Origin: Achromobacter sp. AONIH1
GTDB lineage: Bacteria; Pseudomonadota; Gammaproteobacteria; Burkholderiales; Burkholderiaceae_B
Direction of reading: 5' to 3'
Length of the DNA: 64,000 nucleotides
NCBI RefSeq assembly: GCF_002902905.1
Contig: NZ_CP026124.1
Location: 2,914,001-2,978,000 of the forward strand
The position numbers and the translations under genes are program-made. Below, piece after piece: positions 48,796-58,299 of this stretch (the stretch's first letter is position 1; every line of letters starts with the position of its first letter). The notes beneath the pieces were generated by a model. That model searched no databases and was not told the origin of the DNA. It was given only the letters and a program-made list of their open reading frames with translations.

Positions 48796-49523
48796 TGACG
48801 CAGCCAGACATCATTCTCGAAGCGCGTGGCGTGGGCAAGCGCTTCGGCGGCGTCAGGGCGTTGGGCAATATCGACTTCACCCTGCGGCGAGGCGAACTGC
48901 GCTGCCTGATCGGGCCGAACGGCGCGGGCAAGAGCACCTTCTTCAAGCTGCTCAGCGGTCAGATGGCGCCGTCGGAAGGTGACGTCCTGTTCGATGGTCG
49001 CAGCATCCGTCGCGCGCAGCCGCATGCCATCGCGCAGCGGGGCATGGGCATCAAGAACCAGGTGCCCACCGTGCTGGACGGCCTGACGGTGGACGAGAAT
49101 CTGTGGCTGGCGGCCAGGAGCGCCTGCGGTTCCCGTGCGGCCCGGGACCGGGCGGAGCAACTGAAGGCGCGGCTGGGGCTGCGCGCCGTCGCCCGCAGGC
49201 TGGTGGGCGAGCTGGCCCACGGCCAGCGCCAATGGGTGGAGATCGGCATGGTGGTGGCGCGCGAACCCAAGGTGATTCTGCTCGACGAGCCGGCGGCTGG
49301 CATGAGCGACGAGGAAACCGTGCGCATGGCGGAGCTGACCCTGGAACTGAATGCGCGGGCGGCGGTGGTGGTGGTCGAGCACGACATGGCCTTCATCGGC
49401 AGGATCGCGCGCATCGTCACGGTGTTTCATCAAGGCGGCATCCTGAAGGAAGGCTCATTCGCGCAGATCATCGCCGACCCGAGGGTGCGCGACGTTTATC
49501 TGGGACGGGGGCGCGGCGCATGA
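48795..49523 (+). CDS. ABC transporter ATP-binding protein (UrtD/LivG type)
   Basis: Protein of 242 aa. Walker A is GPNGAGKS. The signature loop reads LAHGQRQWVEIGMVV rather than LSGGQ, a change typical of UrtD-type subunits and a useful sign of the urea/amide class. Walker B is VILLDEPAAGM. Its start overlaps the permease stop by one base and its stop overlaps the next ATPase start (ATGA). Confidence 0.93.
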   Translation: MTQPDIILEARGVGKRFGGVRALGNIDFTLRRGELRCLIGPNGAGKSTFFKLLSGQMAPSEGDVLFDGRSIRRAQPHAIAQRGMGIKNQVPTVLDGLTVDENLWLAARSACGSRAARDRAEQLKARLGLRAVARRLVGELAHGQRQWVEIGMVVAREPKVILLDEPAAGMSDEETVRMAELTLELNARAAVVVVEHDMAFIGRIARIVTVFHQGGILKEGSFAQIIADPRVRDVYLGRGRGA

Positions 49524-50215
49524 ACCTGCTGACGGTCAACCATCTGTCGTCCGGCTATGGCCGCATCCCGGTCCTGGACGGCGTTCGCTTCCATGTCGGC
49601 GAATCGGAATTCCTGGGCGTGCTAGGCCACAACGGCATGGGCAAGTCCACGCTGCTCAAGACGCTGATGGGCGTGCTGCCCGCCAGCGCGGGCGAAGTCT
49701 GCCTGCAGGATGTGGACATCACCCATCTGCCTGCGCATGCGCGCGCCCGCCTGGGCATGGGGTATGTGCCGCAGGGGCGCGGCATCTTTCCCGGCCTGTC
49801 CGTGCTGGACAACCTGCGCTTTTCCGCCAAGGCCAATCCCGGCCGCAGCATGGACGTGGAAGAGATCCTGGCCGAGTATCCGCGCTTGAAGCCCCTGGCT
49901 AGCCGCCCGGGCGGCGCCCTGAGCGGCGGCGAACAGCAACTGCTGGCGCTGGCGCGGGCCCTGGTGGCTCGGCCCCGGCTGCTGTTGCTGGACGAACCCA
50001 CCGAAGGCATCCAGCCTTCCATCATCGACGAGATCGTGGACAAGCTGAAGGAGTTGCGCGCGCGCCTGGGGCTGACCATCGTGCTGGTGGAGCAGAACAT
50101 CGACTTCATCCGCCAGCTGTCGGATCGTGTGCTGCTGATCCACAAGGGCGTCATCACGCGGGCTTTGCAGCCCGATGAGCTGACAGACGAGTCGGCGCTG
50201 GATCATTTCACCTAG
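49520..50215 (+). CDS. ABC transporter ATP-binding protein (UrtE/LivF type)
   Basis: Protein of 231 aa with Walker A GHNGMGKS, GYVPQGRGIFPGLSVLDNLRF in the Q-loop region typical of UrtE/LivF, signature LSGGEQQLLALARAL and Walker B LLLLDEPTEGIQP. It pairs with the UrtD-like subunit. Last gene of the transporter set. Confidence 0.94.
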   Translation: MNLLTVNHLSSGYGRIPVLDGVRFHVGESEFLGVLGHNGMGKSTLLKTLMGVLPASAGEVCLQDVDITHLPAHARARLGMGYVPQGRGIFPGLSVLDNLRFSAKANPGRSMDVEEILAEYPRLKPLASRPGGALSGGEQQLLALARALVARPRLLLLDEPTEGIQPSIIDEIVDKLKELRARLGLTIVLVEQNIDFIRQLSDRVLLIHKGVITRALQPDELTDESALDHFT

Positions 50216-50259
50216 CAGAAAGGAGGGCGAGCCGCTCGCGCAGCGGATTGAAACGCTGG

Positions 50260-50297
50260 GATACACAGGAGCGGATACGTGTATCGACTCGCGTATC
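50260..50297. promoter_or_regulatory. Cluster of GATAC/GTATC half-sites
   Basis: Two GATAC (50260-50264, 50274-50278) face two GTATC (50281-50285, 50293-50297). The inner pair makes GATAC-GT-GTATC. It lies 10 bp upstream of the next gene start and could be a regulator site controlling it. Confidence 0.4.
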
Positions 50298-50307
50298 ATG
50301 CTCAGCC

Positions 50308-51423
50308 ATGATTCCCGTCGCGCTACCTTCGATCGAATCCCTGCTCCTGCTGTTCGCCTCGATGGGCGCGGGAGTGTGTCTGCTGATATGGCTGTTGCGG
50401 TTGCTGTTGAGCCGGCGGGCGCGTTCCCGCTTCGCCGCCAGGCCGGTGCTGGGCGTCGTGCTGATGCTGGTCTTGGCGCTGGCCGCCAGCTTCTACCTGT
50501 CATTCCAATACCAGGTGTGGCAGATTGACCGCGAATTCGCGCGCCGCGATGCCGCCCGACGCGTGACGCTGGCCCAGGCGCAGACGCTGGGCGGCGTGCT
50601 GATGCCGGCCGGCGCGCGGCTGACGCTGGCGAAGGAAGGTGAGCTGGAAACCTTCACCGAGGCGCTGTTCGACCCGCCGGCGCCGGCCTTTGGCCTGCGT
50701 GTCTCTCGCATCGAACGCTACCTGCACACCGACTACGATTCCAAGACGTACGAGGAGCTGCGCCGCTATCCGCACACCATCCACCTGTGGGGCGAGGGCC
50801 CGCAGCAGGTCGAGGGCTGGTTGTGCGATACGAGCCAGAAACTGCGCCTGCGCGTGGAGGACGAAGGGACGCGGCCAGAATTCGCCGAATGCGTGCTGGC
50901 CGGGGGCAATGCCATCGAAGGGGGCGTGGGGCGCTGGCCGGCCGGAACCGAGTTGCTGCGTATGGGGGGAGGCGTCGTCTACACGGATGGGCACCGCGAG
51001 CCGGTGAACTGGATGGTTCGCGTGCGCGATCCGCTGGGACTGCCGCTGGCGGGCCTGACGCTGGGCCGGCCCACGGTTCAGCTGGATGAAAACCGCCAGC
51101 TGCTGGCGGTGTCGGATGCCGAGCTGGCCTGCCCCTTGACGCTGGGCGAGATGCGCTATCCGGCGGGCACGCAGGTGAAGACGGCGGGCTATCCGCTGCG
51201 CCAGCGCTTCCCGTCGCAGTCCTGGGTGTTCAGCCCGGTAGCGCCCGGCCAGGCGACGCGCGCGGGTCAGTCGCAGCCGGTGAACGATGGCACGTCGGTG
51301 GTGCAGACGCCGGACGGCGCCGTGCTGGGCGTGCTGTCCAACGAAGAGGCCGGCGTGCTGCGCTTCGCGCGGATCATCGTCAACGAGACGGATCCGCAGG
51401 AACCGCCGGTGCACTGCCCCTGA
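50308..51423 (+). CDS. Hypothetical two-helix membrane-anchored protein
   Basis: Protein of 371 aa from ATG 50308. An in-frame ATG at 50248 would run through the GATAC cluster. Two hydrophobic helices lie near residues 8-33 and 44-66. About 300 mostly extracytoplasmic residues follow, with recurring short pieces of the type G-G-x-L-x-P-A-G (LGGVLMPAGARLTL, VGRWPAGTELLRMGGG, EMRYPAGTQVK), suggesting a repeated beta structure. Three cysteines are present in the outer part. I do not recognise a family. It stands between the transporter and the reverse two-component genes. Confidence 0.7.
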   Translation: MIPVALPSIESLLLLFASMGAGVCLLIWLLRLLLSRRARSRFAARPVLGVVLMLVLALAASFYLSFQYQVWQIDREFARRDAARRVTLAQAQTLGGVLMPAGARLTLAKEGELETFTEALFDPPAPAFGLRVSRIERYLHTDYDSKTYEELRRYPHTIHLWGEGPQQVEGWLCDTSQKLRLRVEDEGTRPEFAECVLAGGNAIEGGVGRWPAGTELLRMGGGVVYTDGHREPVNWMVRVRDPLGLPLAGLTLGRPTVQLDENRQLLAVSDAELACPLTLGEMRYPAGTQVKTAGYPLRQRFPSQSWVFSPVAPGQATRAGQSQPVNDGTSVVQTPDGAVLGVLSNEEAGVLRFARIIVNETDPQEPPVHCP

Positions 51424-51441
51424 TGCGCGGGCGCCGCGACG

Positions 51442-52791
51442 TCAGGGCGCGGACGACGGGAACGTGACTGTCAGCGCGATGCCTCGGTTCTGCAGCCCGA
51501 CCCCCAGCGTGATGTCCGCGCCGTGGCGCCGGGCGATCTGCGCGACCAGCGCCAGGCCGATGCCGCTGCCGCGCTCGCCGCTGCCCGCCACGCGGTGGAA
51601 GCGGTCGAAGACGCGCTGCCGTTCCTGCGGCGCAATGCCGGGGCCGTTGTCCGCTACCTTCAGCACCGCGCCGCCGTCTTGCCTGTCGCGGCACGACACC
51701 ATCACATGGCCGCCCGCGGGCGTGTAGCGCAGCGCGTTGTCCAGCAGATTGCGCAGCAGCACGCCCAGCGCATCCAGGTTGCCCATGACGGCGCAGGGCT
51801 GCGTGTCCAGGACGATGCGCTGTTGCTTGCGCTGGGCGGCGGCCTCGTAGTCGCGCGCGATCATGTTCGCCAGCTGGTCCAGGCGCAGCGTTTCCGGCAC
51901 GCTGTCGCACAGGGTATCGGTGCGGGCCTGGTCCAGCAGCTGTTCGGTCAGGCGGCCGGTGCGTATGGCCACGGCGCGCAGCTTGTCCACGGCTTCGGCG
52001 CGTTGCGGCGTGTCGGGGCTGCGCGCCACCAGTTCGGCCTGGGCGCTGAGCGCGGCCAGCGGCGTGCGCAGCTCATGGGCGGCGTTGGCGAGGAATTCAC
52101 GCTCGCGCTCGACCGTCGCGCGCTGGCGTTCGAGCAGCTGGTTGATCGAATCGATGAACGGCCGCAGCTCGGCCGGCATGCCCGCCAGCGGCACCAATGT
52201 CTGATCCTGCGGCTGGCGTCGCAGGATCATGTCGCCCGCGCGGTCCACCGGCTTGAAGGCCCGGCGCATCACGCCCAGGGCCGCGGCCACGAGCAGCAGG
52301 AACATCAGCGTGGCGAAGATCAGGCCGCGCGTCAGGCGGTGGACATAGTTTTCCCGCAACGCCTGGGTGGATTTGGCGGCCTGGACCTGGACGCGGCCGC
52401 TGGCGTCGTTGAGGGCATAGGCGCGCCAGGTCTGTCCGCCAGAATCAGAAGTGGCATAGCCGGGTTTGAAGTCGGCGACGAAGGGCGCGTCCGGCGTATC
52501 CGGCGTGCGCTGCAGCAGCCGGCGATCAGCCAGCGACCAGACCTGCACGCGGGTCTGATCGGCGTCCTCCTCGGGCGTGGTGGCGACCGCCAGGCCCGCG
52601 CCGGGCGCGCGTTCGAGCAGACTGTCCGGCGCCAGCGTCATGGCCTGCACCGCCGCATCGCGCAGGGACTGGTCCCATTGGCCGGTCTGCTCGTCGGTCA
52701 CCATGCGGTGCTGGAGCGCGAAGGCCGCGAACCAGGCGAGCGTCATCGTCAGCAGCAAGGCGGCCGCCAGGCGCTTGCGCAGGGATTTCAT
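51442..52791 (-). CDS. Sensor histidine kinase (QseC/PmrB-like)
   Basis: Protein of 449 aa. The first helix is about 8-27 and a periplasmic sensor domain of about 125 residues follows. The second helix is about 154-175. Then come HAMP, HisKA with phosphoacceptor His239 (AAHELRTPLAAL), and a HATPase domain with NLLDNALRYTPAGG, DNGPGI and GSGIGLALV. It autophosphorylates and passes phosphate to the response regulator whose stop overlaps its start (ATGA). The overall plan and length match the QseC/TctE group. The signal is unknown. Confidence 0.92.
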   Translation of the reverse strand: MKSLRKRLAAALLLTMTLAWFAAFALQHRMVTDEQTGQWDQSLRDAAVQAMTLAPDSLLERAPGAGLAVATTPEEDADQTRVQVWSLADRRLLQRTPDTPDAPFVADFKPGYATSDSGGQTWRAYALNDASGRVQVQAAKSTQALRENYVHRLTRGLIFATLMFLLLVAAALGVMRRAFKPVDRAGDMILRRQPQDQTLVPLAGMPAELRPFIDSINQLLERQRATVEREREFLANAAHELRTPLAALSAQAELVARSPDTPQRAEAVDKLRAVAIRTGRLTEQLLDQARTDTLCDSVPETLRLDQLANMIARDYEAAAQRKQQRIVLDTQPCAVMGNLDALGVLLRNLLDNALRYTPAGGHVMVSCRDRQDGGAVLKVADNGPGIAPQERQRVFDRFHRVAGSGERGSGIGLALVAQIARRHGADITLGVGLQNRGIALTVTFPSSAP

Positions 52792-53456
52792 GGCGTATCG
52801 CCCGTTTCGATGCGGTAGCCCACGCCGTGCGCGGTGACGATCAGGCCTTCGCCGAGCTTGCGCCGCAACTGGTGGACATAGACCGCCACGGTATTGCTCT
52901 CGATGGTGCCGCTGCCGCCATATACCGCCACCTCCAGCTGTTCACGGCTGACGGTCTGGCCCATGCGCTCCATCAGGGCCAGCAGCGTGCGGTATTCGTG
53001 GGCGCTGAGGCTGACTTCCCTGCCGGCGCGCGTGACGATCTGGCGGGCCGGTTCGATCGCCACATCGCCCCGGCGCATGGCCGAGACCACGGTGTTGCTG
53101 CTGCGGCGCAGGACGGCGCGCAGCCGGGCCTGCAGTTCGTCGAGCTGGAACGGCTTGACGATGTAGTCGTCGGCGCCGGCGTCCAGGCCGGCGACGCGTT
53201 CGCTCAGGCGGTCGCGCGCGGTGATGATGAGCACGGGCGTGGCGTCGTAGCGCGCGCGCATCGAGGCCAGTACCTTCAGGCCGCTGCCCTCGGGCAGCCC
53301 CAGGTCCAGCAGCACCGCCTTGTAGTCGTGCTCGACCAGGGCGAGGCGGGCGTCGGACAGGCTGCGGACCCAGTCCACCCGCGCGCCGTCCTGCGTCAGG
53401 CCGGCGCACACCGCGTCGCCGAGCATGGCGTCGTCTTCAATGAGCAAGATCCGCAA
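52788..53456 (-). CDS. Response regulator, OmpR/PhoB type (QseB/PmrA-like)
   Basis: Protein of 222 aa. The receiver domain has phosphoacceptor Asp51 (AVLLDLGLPEG), acidic residues Asp8/Asp9 and Lys (VKPF) in the right places. The C-terminal winged helix includes LSAHEYRTLLALMERMGQTVSREQLE and VAVYVHQLRRKLGEG. It is closest in pattern to the QseB/PmrA/TctD group. A direct-repeat CTTAA box lies in its own upstream region, which is shared with mipA. Confidence 0.93.
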   Translation of the reverse strand: MRILLIEDDAMLGDAVCAGLTQDGARVDWVRSLSDARLALVEHDYKAVLLDLGLPEGSGLKVLASMRARYDATPVLIITARDRLSERVAGLDAGADDYIVKPFQLDELQARLRAVLRRSSNTVVSAMRRGDVAIEPARQIVTRAGREVSLSAHEYRTLLALMERMGQTVSREQLEVAVYGGSGTIESNTVAVYVHQLRRKLGEGLIVTAHGVGYRIETGDTP

Positions 53457-53503
53457 GGGGCCTCCGGGCCGCCGGGACAGGGCGCGAGGCGCGGTCCCCG
53501 GGG

Positions 53504-53519
53504 CTTAAAGAATTCTTAA
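53504..53519. promoter_or_regulatory. PmrA/QseB-type box, CTTAA-N6-CTTAA
   Basis: Two direct CTTAA repeats with 11-bp periodicity (53504-53508 and 53515-53519) in the 153-bp region between the divergent response regulator and mipA genes. This spacing and sequence match the known PmrA/QseB recognition pattern. It probably mediates control of both directions. Confidence 0.7.
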
Positions 53520-53609
53520 AAGGTCCCCGCCAGAATGCGGCGCTGGGGTTACAGGCCCCTGGCCGGCGACGTTCCCGGCCGTGATCAACCGCCTGGAGCA
53601 TGAACCTTG

Positions 53610-54389
53610 ATGAAAACAAGTATGGGCATATTAACAAGCCGTTTCCTGGCAACCGCGGCATCGATGCTGGCGGCGGCTGCCGTCCAGGCCGAGGGCGACG
53701 GCCGGAATGTCGTGGGGCTGGGGGTGGGCGTGGTGCCGGTCTACCAGGGCTCCAGCGAGTACCGGACGCTGCCGGTGCCCATGCTGAACTATGAGTCGGG
53801 CAGCTTCTTCGTGACCCCGCGCGCCGGCCTGCCGGCCATGGGATTGAAGACGCGGCTGGCGCAGGATTGGGAGGCCGGCGTATTCGTCGGCATGGGCCTG
53901 AACCGCGATTCCAGCGATGCCGATCGCCTGAAAGGACTGGACGATATCGACTACCACGCAACCTATGGCGCCTTCGTGGAATGGCGCCCCGGCCCCTACG
54001 CGCTGGGCCTGGCCTACCGCCAGGCCGCCCATAAAGGTTATGGCGGCGTCATGGAGCTGCGCGCCAGCTACCTGGCCTGGCGCGACGACAGCAATGCGCT
54101 GCGCGTGGGCGTCAACGCCGAATGGGCCAACGGCGACGCCATGCAGACCTGGTACGGCGTCACGCCGGGCCAGGCCGCCCGCAGCCGCGCCGGTCTGCAC
54201 GCCTATTCCCCGTCTTCGGGCTTCCAGTCGGCGTCGCTGTATGCCGCCTGGTCGCATCAGTTGTCCGCGCGCTGGAGCACGGTCGCCACGCTGGGCGTAT
54301 CGACGGTGCTGGGCGACGCCCGCGACAGCCCGTTGGTCGAGCGCGACAGCAATGTGTTCGGCAGCGTGGGCATGGTCTACGCGTTCTGA
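53610..54389 (+). CDS. mipA: MipA/OmpV family outer-membrane protein
   Basis: Protein of 259 aa from ATG 53610 with a signal peptide (about 1-27, VQA-E). It has the beta-barrel pattern of the MipA/OmpV family: NVVGLGVGVVPVYQGSSEYRTLPVPMLNY near the start, alternating aromatic strands, and a C-terminal VFGSVGMVYAF with final phenylalanine for BAM recognition. MipA proteins act as scaffolds for murein enzymes or in envelope stress and drug response. The divergent two-component system and the PmrA-type box suggest induction by envelope stress. Confidence 0.88.
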   Translation: MKTSMGILTSRFLATAASMLAAAAVQAEGDGRNVVGLGVGVVPVYQGSSEYRTLPVPMLNYESGSFFVTPRAGLPAMGLKTRLAQDWEAGVFVGMGLNRDSSDADRLKGLDDIDYHATYGAFVEWRPGPYALGLAYRQAAHKGYGGVMELRASYLAWRDDSNALRVGVNAEWANGDAMQTWYGVTPGQAARSRAGLHAYSPSSGFQSASLYAAWSHQLSARWSTVATLGVSTVLGDARDSPLVERDSNVFGSVGMVYAF

Positions 54390-54398
54390 GCGGGTCCG

Positions 54399-55283
54399 AT
54401 GAAGCGCTTGCAGGACATGGAAATGTTCGCCGAGGTCGCCGCGCGCGGCAGCTTCAGCCTGGCGGCCGCCGCGCTGGGGCTGCCACGGTCCACGCTGTCG
54501 CGCAGGCTGGCGGGGCTTGAGCGCTCGGTCGGCCTGAGCCTGCTCAGCCGCAGCACGCGCAAGCTGGCGCTGACCGAGGCCGGCCAGCTATACCTGAAGC
54601 GCTGCCGGCGCATCCTGGCCGAGGCCCGGCTCGTCCATGAGGAACTGCAGGACGGCAACGCGCCCTTCGAGGGCCTGCTGCGCGTCAATCTGCCGGCGGG
54701 CTTCGCCACCGAGGCGCTGGCGGGGGCCTTTGTGGACTTCACGCGCCACCATCCCGGCATGCGGCTGCAGCTGAACCTGGCCAATCCGGAGCACGCGGGC
54801 CGCGTGTTCGACGCGGCGGACCTGACCCTGTGCGTGGGCGAGCCGCCGGTATCGTCGCGCGTCGCGCATCATCTGGGTTTCGTGTCCGGCGGGCTGTATG
54901 CCGCCGAGGCCTATCTGGCGGCCAGGGGCGAACCGGCGCATCCGTCGGACCTGCGCGAGCAAGATTGCATCGGCTTCAGGCTGCGCGCCGATGGCTTGGC
55001 GGCGCGCTGGCCGCTGGCCTGCGGCGACGAGCGCGTCGAGGTGCGGCCCGCGAGCCGTTTCTCGGTCAATGAAGCCGGCATGGCGCGGCGGCTCGCGGCG
55101 CTGGGCGCCGGCGTGGCCGCGCTGGGCGGCGACCAGGAACCCTATGTGCGCGCGGGCATGTTGCGCAGGATCCTGCCGCAATGGCGCGTGGCGCCGCTGC
55201 CCGTCCATGCGCTGACCGAGACCCGTCTGCTGCCCGCGCGGGTGCGGGCGCTGGCCGGGCATCTGGCGCGGCGCCTGGACTGA
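54399..55283 (+). CDS. LysR family transcriptional regulator
   Basis: Protein of 294 aa. The N-terminal helix-turn-helix covers about 1-60 (MEMFAEVAARGSFSLAAAALGLPRSTLSRRLAGLE). The C-terminal substrate-binding domain is about 90-290, with GLLRVNLPAGFATEALAGAF in the hinge region. It is of the CrgA/DmlR-like subgroup. It starts 9 bp after mipA on the same strand, so it may be co-transcribed and regulate that gene. Target and ligand are unknown. Confidence 0.9.
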   Translation: MKRLQDMEMFAEVAARGSFSLAAAALGLPRSTLSRRLAGLERSVGLSLLSRSTRKLALTEAGQLYLKRCRRILAEARLVHEELQDGNAPFEGLLRVNLPAGFATEALAGAFVDFTRHHPGMRLQLNLANPEHAGRVFDAADLTLCVGEPPVSSRVAHHLGFVSGGLYAAEAYLAARGEPAHPSDLREQDCIGFRLRADGLAARWPLACGDERVEVRPASRFSVNEAGMARRLAALGAGVAALGGDQEPYVRAGMLRRILPQWRVAPLPVHALTETRLLPARVRALAGHLARRLD

Positions 55284-55296
55284 GCCTGGCGCGGCG

Positions 55297-55749
55297 CTAC
55301 ATGCCGATGCCGCGCGCCATCAGCACCGCGCACAGCGGCAGCAGGATGAACAGGTGTGATTCGATCATGACCCAGCGCCGGGCGCGGCGGATCTCGGGCT
55401 CGGAGGGCACGAAGCCCGGCTGCTGGCGCGCCTGCTTCTGCCAGCGCAGGAAGCTGAGCGTGGGCGGGATCGAACAGAGCCCGATCACGATGAAGAGCGT
55501 GATCTTGGCGTGGAACCAGGGATTGGACATATAGAAGGCGGCGCCCTTGGCGCCCAGCGTCAGGCGCAGCAGGCCCGTGGCCAGCACGGCCAGCGCCGAG
55601 AACATGTAGACGCGGTCATAGAGCGCGAGCCGGCGCACCGTGTCCGGCGCCAGGCCGGGGCGCAGCAGCACGGCCTCGGCGGTCATGACGACCACCAGCA
55701 CGAAGATGGCGAGATAGTGGATCCAGGCGAGCAGGGCGTCTTGCAGCAT
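55297..55749 (-). CDS. DUF2214 family membrane protein
   Basis: Protein of 150 aa from ATG 55749 (MLQDALLAWIHYLAIF) with four membrane helices. It matches DUF2214: a conserved His in WIHYLAIFVL, RVYMFSALAVLATGLLRL, and NPWFHAKITLFIVIGLCSI. The pattern resembles small CopD/HemJ-like heme-linked membrane proteins, but the function is unknown. It is convergent with the LysR gene. Confidence 0.82.
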   Translation of the reverse strand: MLQDALLAWIHYLAIFVLVVVMTAEAVLLRPGLAPDTVRRLALYDRVYMFSALAVLATGLLRLTLGAKGAAFYMSNPWFHAKITLFIVIGLCSIPPTLSFLRWQKQARQQPGFVPSEPEIRRARRWVMIESHLFILLPLCAVLMARGIGM

Positions 55750-55906
55750 GACGGTGTCCAGAAACGGGGAGTTGGGATGCCCAGTTTTTAACACCGAGGC
55801 GCGGGACGGCACCAGCGCGCCGGCATGACAGCGGCCGTCAGTGGGCATTCTTCGCGTGGCGCGAGGAGGACGGCGCGCCGGCGTTCCCGGCCAGACCGTG
55901 CGCGCG

Positions 55907-55937
55907 AAAAAAAAGGGCGCCCCCTTTGGGGCGCCCT
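55907..55937 (-). terminator. Rho-independent terminator of maeB
   Basis: On the minus strand a 10-bp stem AGGGCGCCCC/GGGGCGCCCT with a 4-nt loop is followed by eight T residues (55907-55914). It lies 23 bp past the maeB stop. Confidence 0.92.
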
Positions 55938-55959
55938 GCCTGCGGTACCGCGTGCCGGC

Positions 55960-58254
55960 CTAGCGGCGGCGGGCGGCCTCGGCGGCTTCCTGCTGCGCGT
56001 CCACCACGGCCAGCGCCGTCATGTTGACGATGCGGCGCACGGTGGCGCTGGTGGTCAGGATGTGCACGGGGCGGGCCGCGCCCAGCAGGATCGGACCCAT
56101 CGCCACGCCATTGCTGCCGGTCATCTTCAGCATGTTGTAGGTGATGTTGCCGGTGTCCAGGTTGGGCATGACCAGCAGGTTGGCGCGACCCTTCAGGGTG
56201 CTGTCCGGATAGGCCAGCACGCGGATCTTCTCCGACAGCGCGGCGTCGGCGTGCATTTCACCGTCCACTTCCAGGTCGGGCGCGCGTTCCTGCACGCGCT
56301 GGCGCGCGGCGGCCATCTTGCGCGACGACTCGGTCTGGCGGCTGCCGAAGTTCGAGTGCGACAGCAGCGCGATCTTCGGCACCACGCCAAAGCGCAGCAT
56401 CTCGTCGGCGGCCTGGATGGTGATGCTGGCGACTTCCTCGGCCGAGGGGTTCTCGTTGACGTGCGTGTCGGTGACGAACAGCGTCTGGTCGGGCAGCATC
56501 AGCACGTTCAGCGCGGCGTAGGTCTGGCCTTCCTTCCTGCCGATGATCTCGTCGATGTACTTGAGCTGGTTGTCGTACTTGCTGGCCACGCCGCACAGCA
56601 GCGCGTCGGCATCGCCACGACGCAGCAGCATCGCGCCGATCAGCGTGTTGTGCTTGCGGATCATCGCCTTGGCGATGGCCGGCGTCACGCCCTCGCGGCC
56701 CTTGAGCTGGTAGTAGGCGTTCCAGGTTTCGTTGAAGCGGCCGTCGTCCTCGGGATCGACGATCTCCAGGTTCACGCCCGGCGTCATGCGCAGGCCGAAC
56801 TTCTTGATACGCATCTCGATGACGGAGGGGCGGCCGATCAGGATGGGCTGGGCCAGCTTCTCGTCGATGACGGTCTGCACGGCGCGCAGCACGCGCTCGT
56901 CTTCGCCATCGGCGTAGATGACGCGCTTGGGCGCCTTCTTGGCCTGGGCGAACAGCGGGCGCATCAGCTGGCCCGAGTGGTACACGAAGCCCATCAGCTT
57001 CTGGCGGTAGGCTTCGATGTCCTCGATGGGACGGGCGGCCACGCCGGACTCGGCGGCGGCCTGGGCCACGGCCGGGGCGATCTGCACGATCAGGCGCGGA
57101 TCGAAGGGCTTGGGGATGATGTAGTCGGGGCCGAACGACAGTTCCTGGCCGGCGTAGGCGCGGGCCACTTCGTCGTTCTGCTCGGCCTGGGCCAGGTCGG
57201 CGATGGCCTTCACGCAAGCCAGCTTCATTTCTTCCGTGATGCGCGAGGCGCCGGCGTCCATGGCGCCGCGGAAGATGAAGGGGAAGCACAGCACGTTGTT
57301 GACCTGGTTCGGGTAGTCCGAACGGCCGGTGGCGATGATGCAGTCGGGACGCGCGGCCTTGGCGACTTCCGGGCGGATTTCCGGCTCGGGGTTGGCCAGG
57401 GCCAGGATCAGCGGACGGTCGGCCATGGTCTTGACCATGTCGGCGGTCAGCACGCCGGCGGTCGAGCAGCCCAGGAACACGTCGGCGCCGTTGACCACGT
57501 CGGCCAGCGTGCGCGCGTCGGTCTTCTGCGCGTAGCGCTTCTTGTTGGCCTCCATGTTTTCGTCGCGGCCGTCCCAGATCACGCCGCGCGAGTCCACCAC
57601 GTAGATGTGCTCGCGCTTGACGCCCAGGTGCACCAGCAGGTCCAGGCAGGCGATGGCGGCGGCGCCGGCGCCCGAGCAGGCCAGCTTGACCGAGCCGATG
57701 TCCTTGTTCACGACCTTCAGGCCGTTCAGGATGGCGGCCGACGAGATGATGGCGGTGCCGTGCTGGTCGTCATGGAAGACCGGGATCTTCATGCGCTCGC
57801 GCAGCTTCTTCTCGATGTAGAAGCACTCGGGCGCCTTGATGTCCTCGAGGTTGACGCCGCCCAGCGTGGGTTCCAGCGCCGCGATGATGTCGACCAGCTT
57901 GTCGGGGTCGTTCTCGGCCAGTTCGATGTCGAACACGTCGATGCCGGCGAACTTCTTGAACAGGCAGCCCTTGCCTTCCATCACGGGCTTGGCGGCCAGC
58001 GGGCCGATGTTGCCCAGGCCCAGCACGGCGGTGCCGTTGGTGATCACGCCCACCAGGTTGCCGCGCGAGGTGTACTTGGACGCGGCGTCGTCGCCCTGGT
58101 CGAAGATGGCCATGCACGCGGCGGCCACGCCCGGCGAGTAGGCCAGCGACAGGTCGTCCTGGTTGGCCAGCGTCTTGGTCGGGGTGACGGAGATTTTGCC
58201 CGGGGTCGGGTAGGCGTGGTAGTCCAACGCCAATTTAGCGAGAGTGTCGTCCAT
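55960..58254 (-). CDS. maeB: NADP-dependent malic enzyme (MaeB type)
   Basis: Protein of 764 aa from ATG 58254 ([21 protein letters not shown]). A further upstream in-frame start at 58305 is unlikely. The malic-enzyme domain is about 1-430, with [32 protein letters not shown] and the NADP site [15 protein letters not shown]. The C-terminal third is a phosphotransacetylase-like domain, probably regulatory, including [22 protein letters not shown]. It converts malate to pyruvate and CO2, making NADPH. Single gene between its own terminator and a hairpin in its leader. Confidence 0.96.
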   Translation of the reverse strand: MDDTLAKLALDYHAYPTPGKISVTPTKTLANQDDLSLAYSPGVAAACMAIFDQGDDAASKYTSRGNLVGVITNGTAVLGLGNIGPLAAKPVMEGKGCLFKKFAGIDVFDIELAENDPDKLVDIIAALEPTLGGVNLEDIKAPECFYIEKKLRERMKIPVFHDDQHGTAIISSAAILNGLKVVNKDIGSVKLACSGAGAAAIACLDLLVHLGVKREHIYVVDSRGVIWDGRDENMEANKKRYAQKTDARTLADVVNGADVFLGCSTAGVLTADMVKTMADRPLILALANPEPEIRPEVAKAARPDCIIATGRSDYPNQVNNVLCFPFIFRGAMDAGASRITEEMKLACVKAIADLAQAEQNDEVARAYAGQELSFGPDYIIPKPFDPRLIVQIAPAVAQAAAESGVAARPIEDIEAYRQKLMGFVYHSGQLMRPLFAQAKKAPKRVIYADGEDERVLRAVQTVIDEKLAQPILIGRPSVIEMRIKKFGLRMTPGVNLEIVDPEDDGRFNETWNAYYQLKGREGVTPAIAKAMIRKHNTLIGAMLLRRGDADALLCGVASKYDNQLKYIDEIIGRKEGQTYAALNVLMLPDQTLFVTDTHVNENPSAEEVASITIQAADEMLRFGVVPKIALLSHSNFGSRQTESSRKMAAARQRVQERAPDLEVDGEMHADAALSEKIRVLAYPDSTLKGRANLLVMPNLDTGNITYNMLKMTGSNGVAMGPILLGAARPVHILTTSATVRRIVNMTALAVVDAQQEAAEAARRR

Positions 58255-58299
58255 GGGGATAGGGCCTGCGAGGGCCATCAACGGTGAAACGGAAACGGG

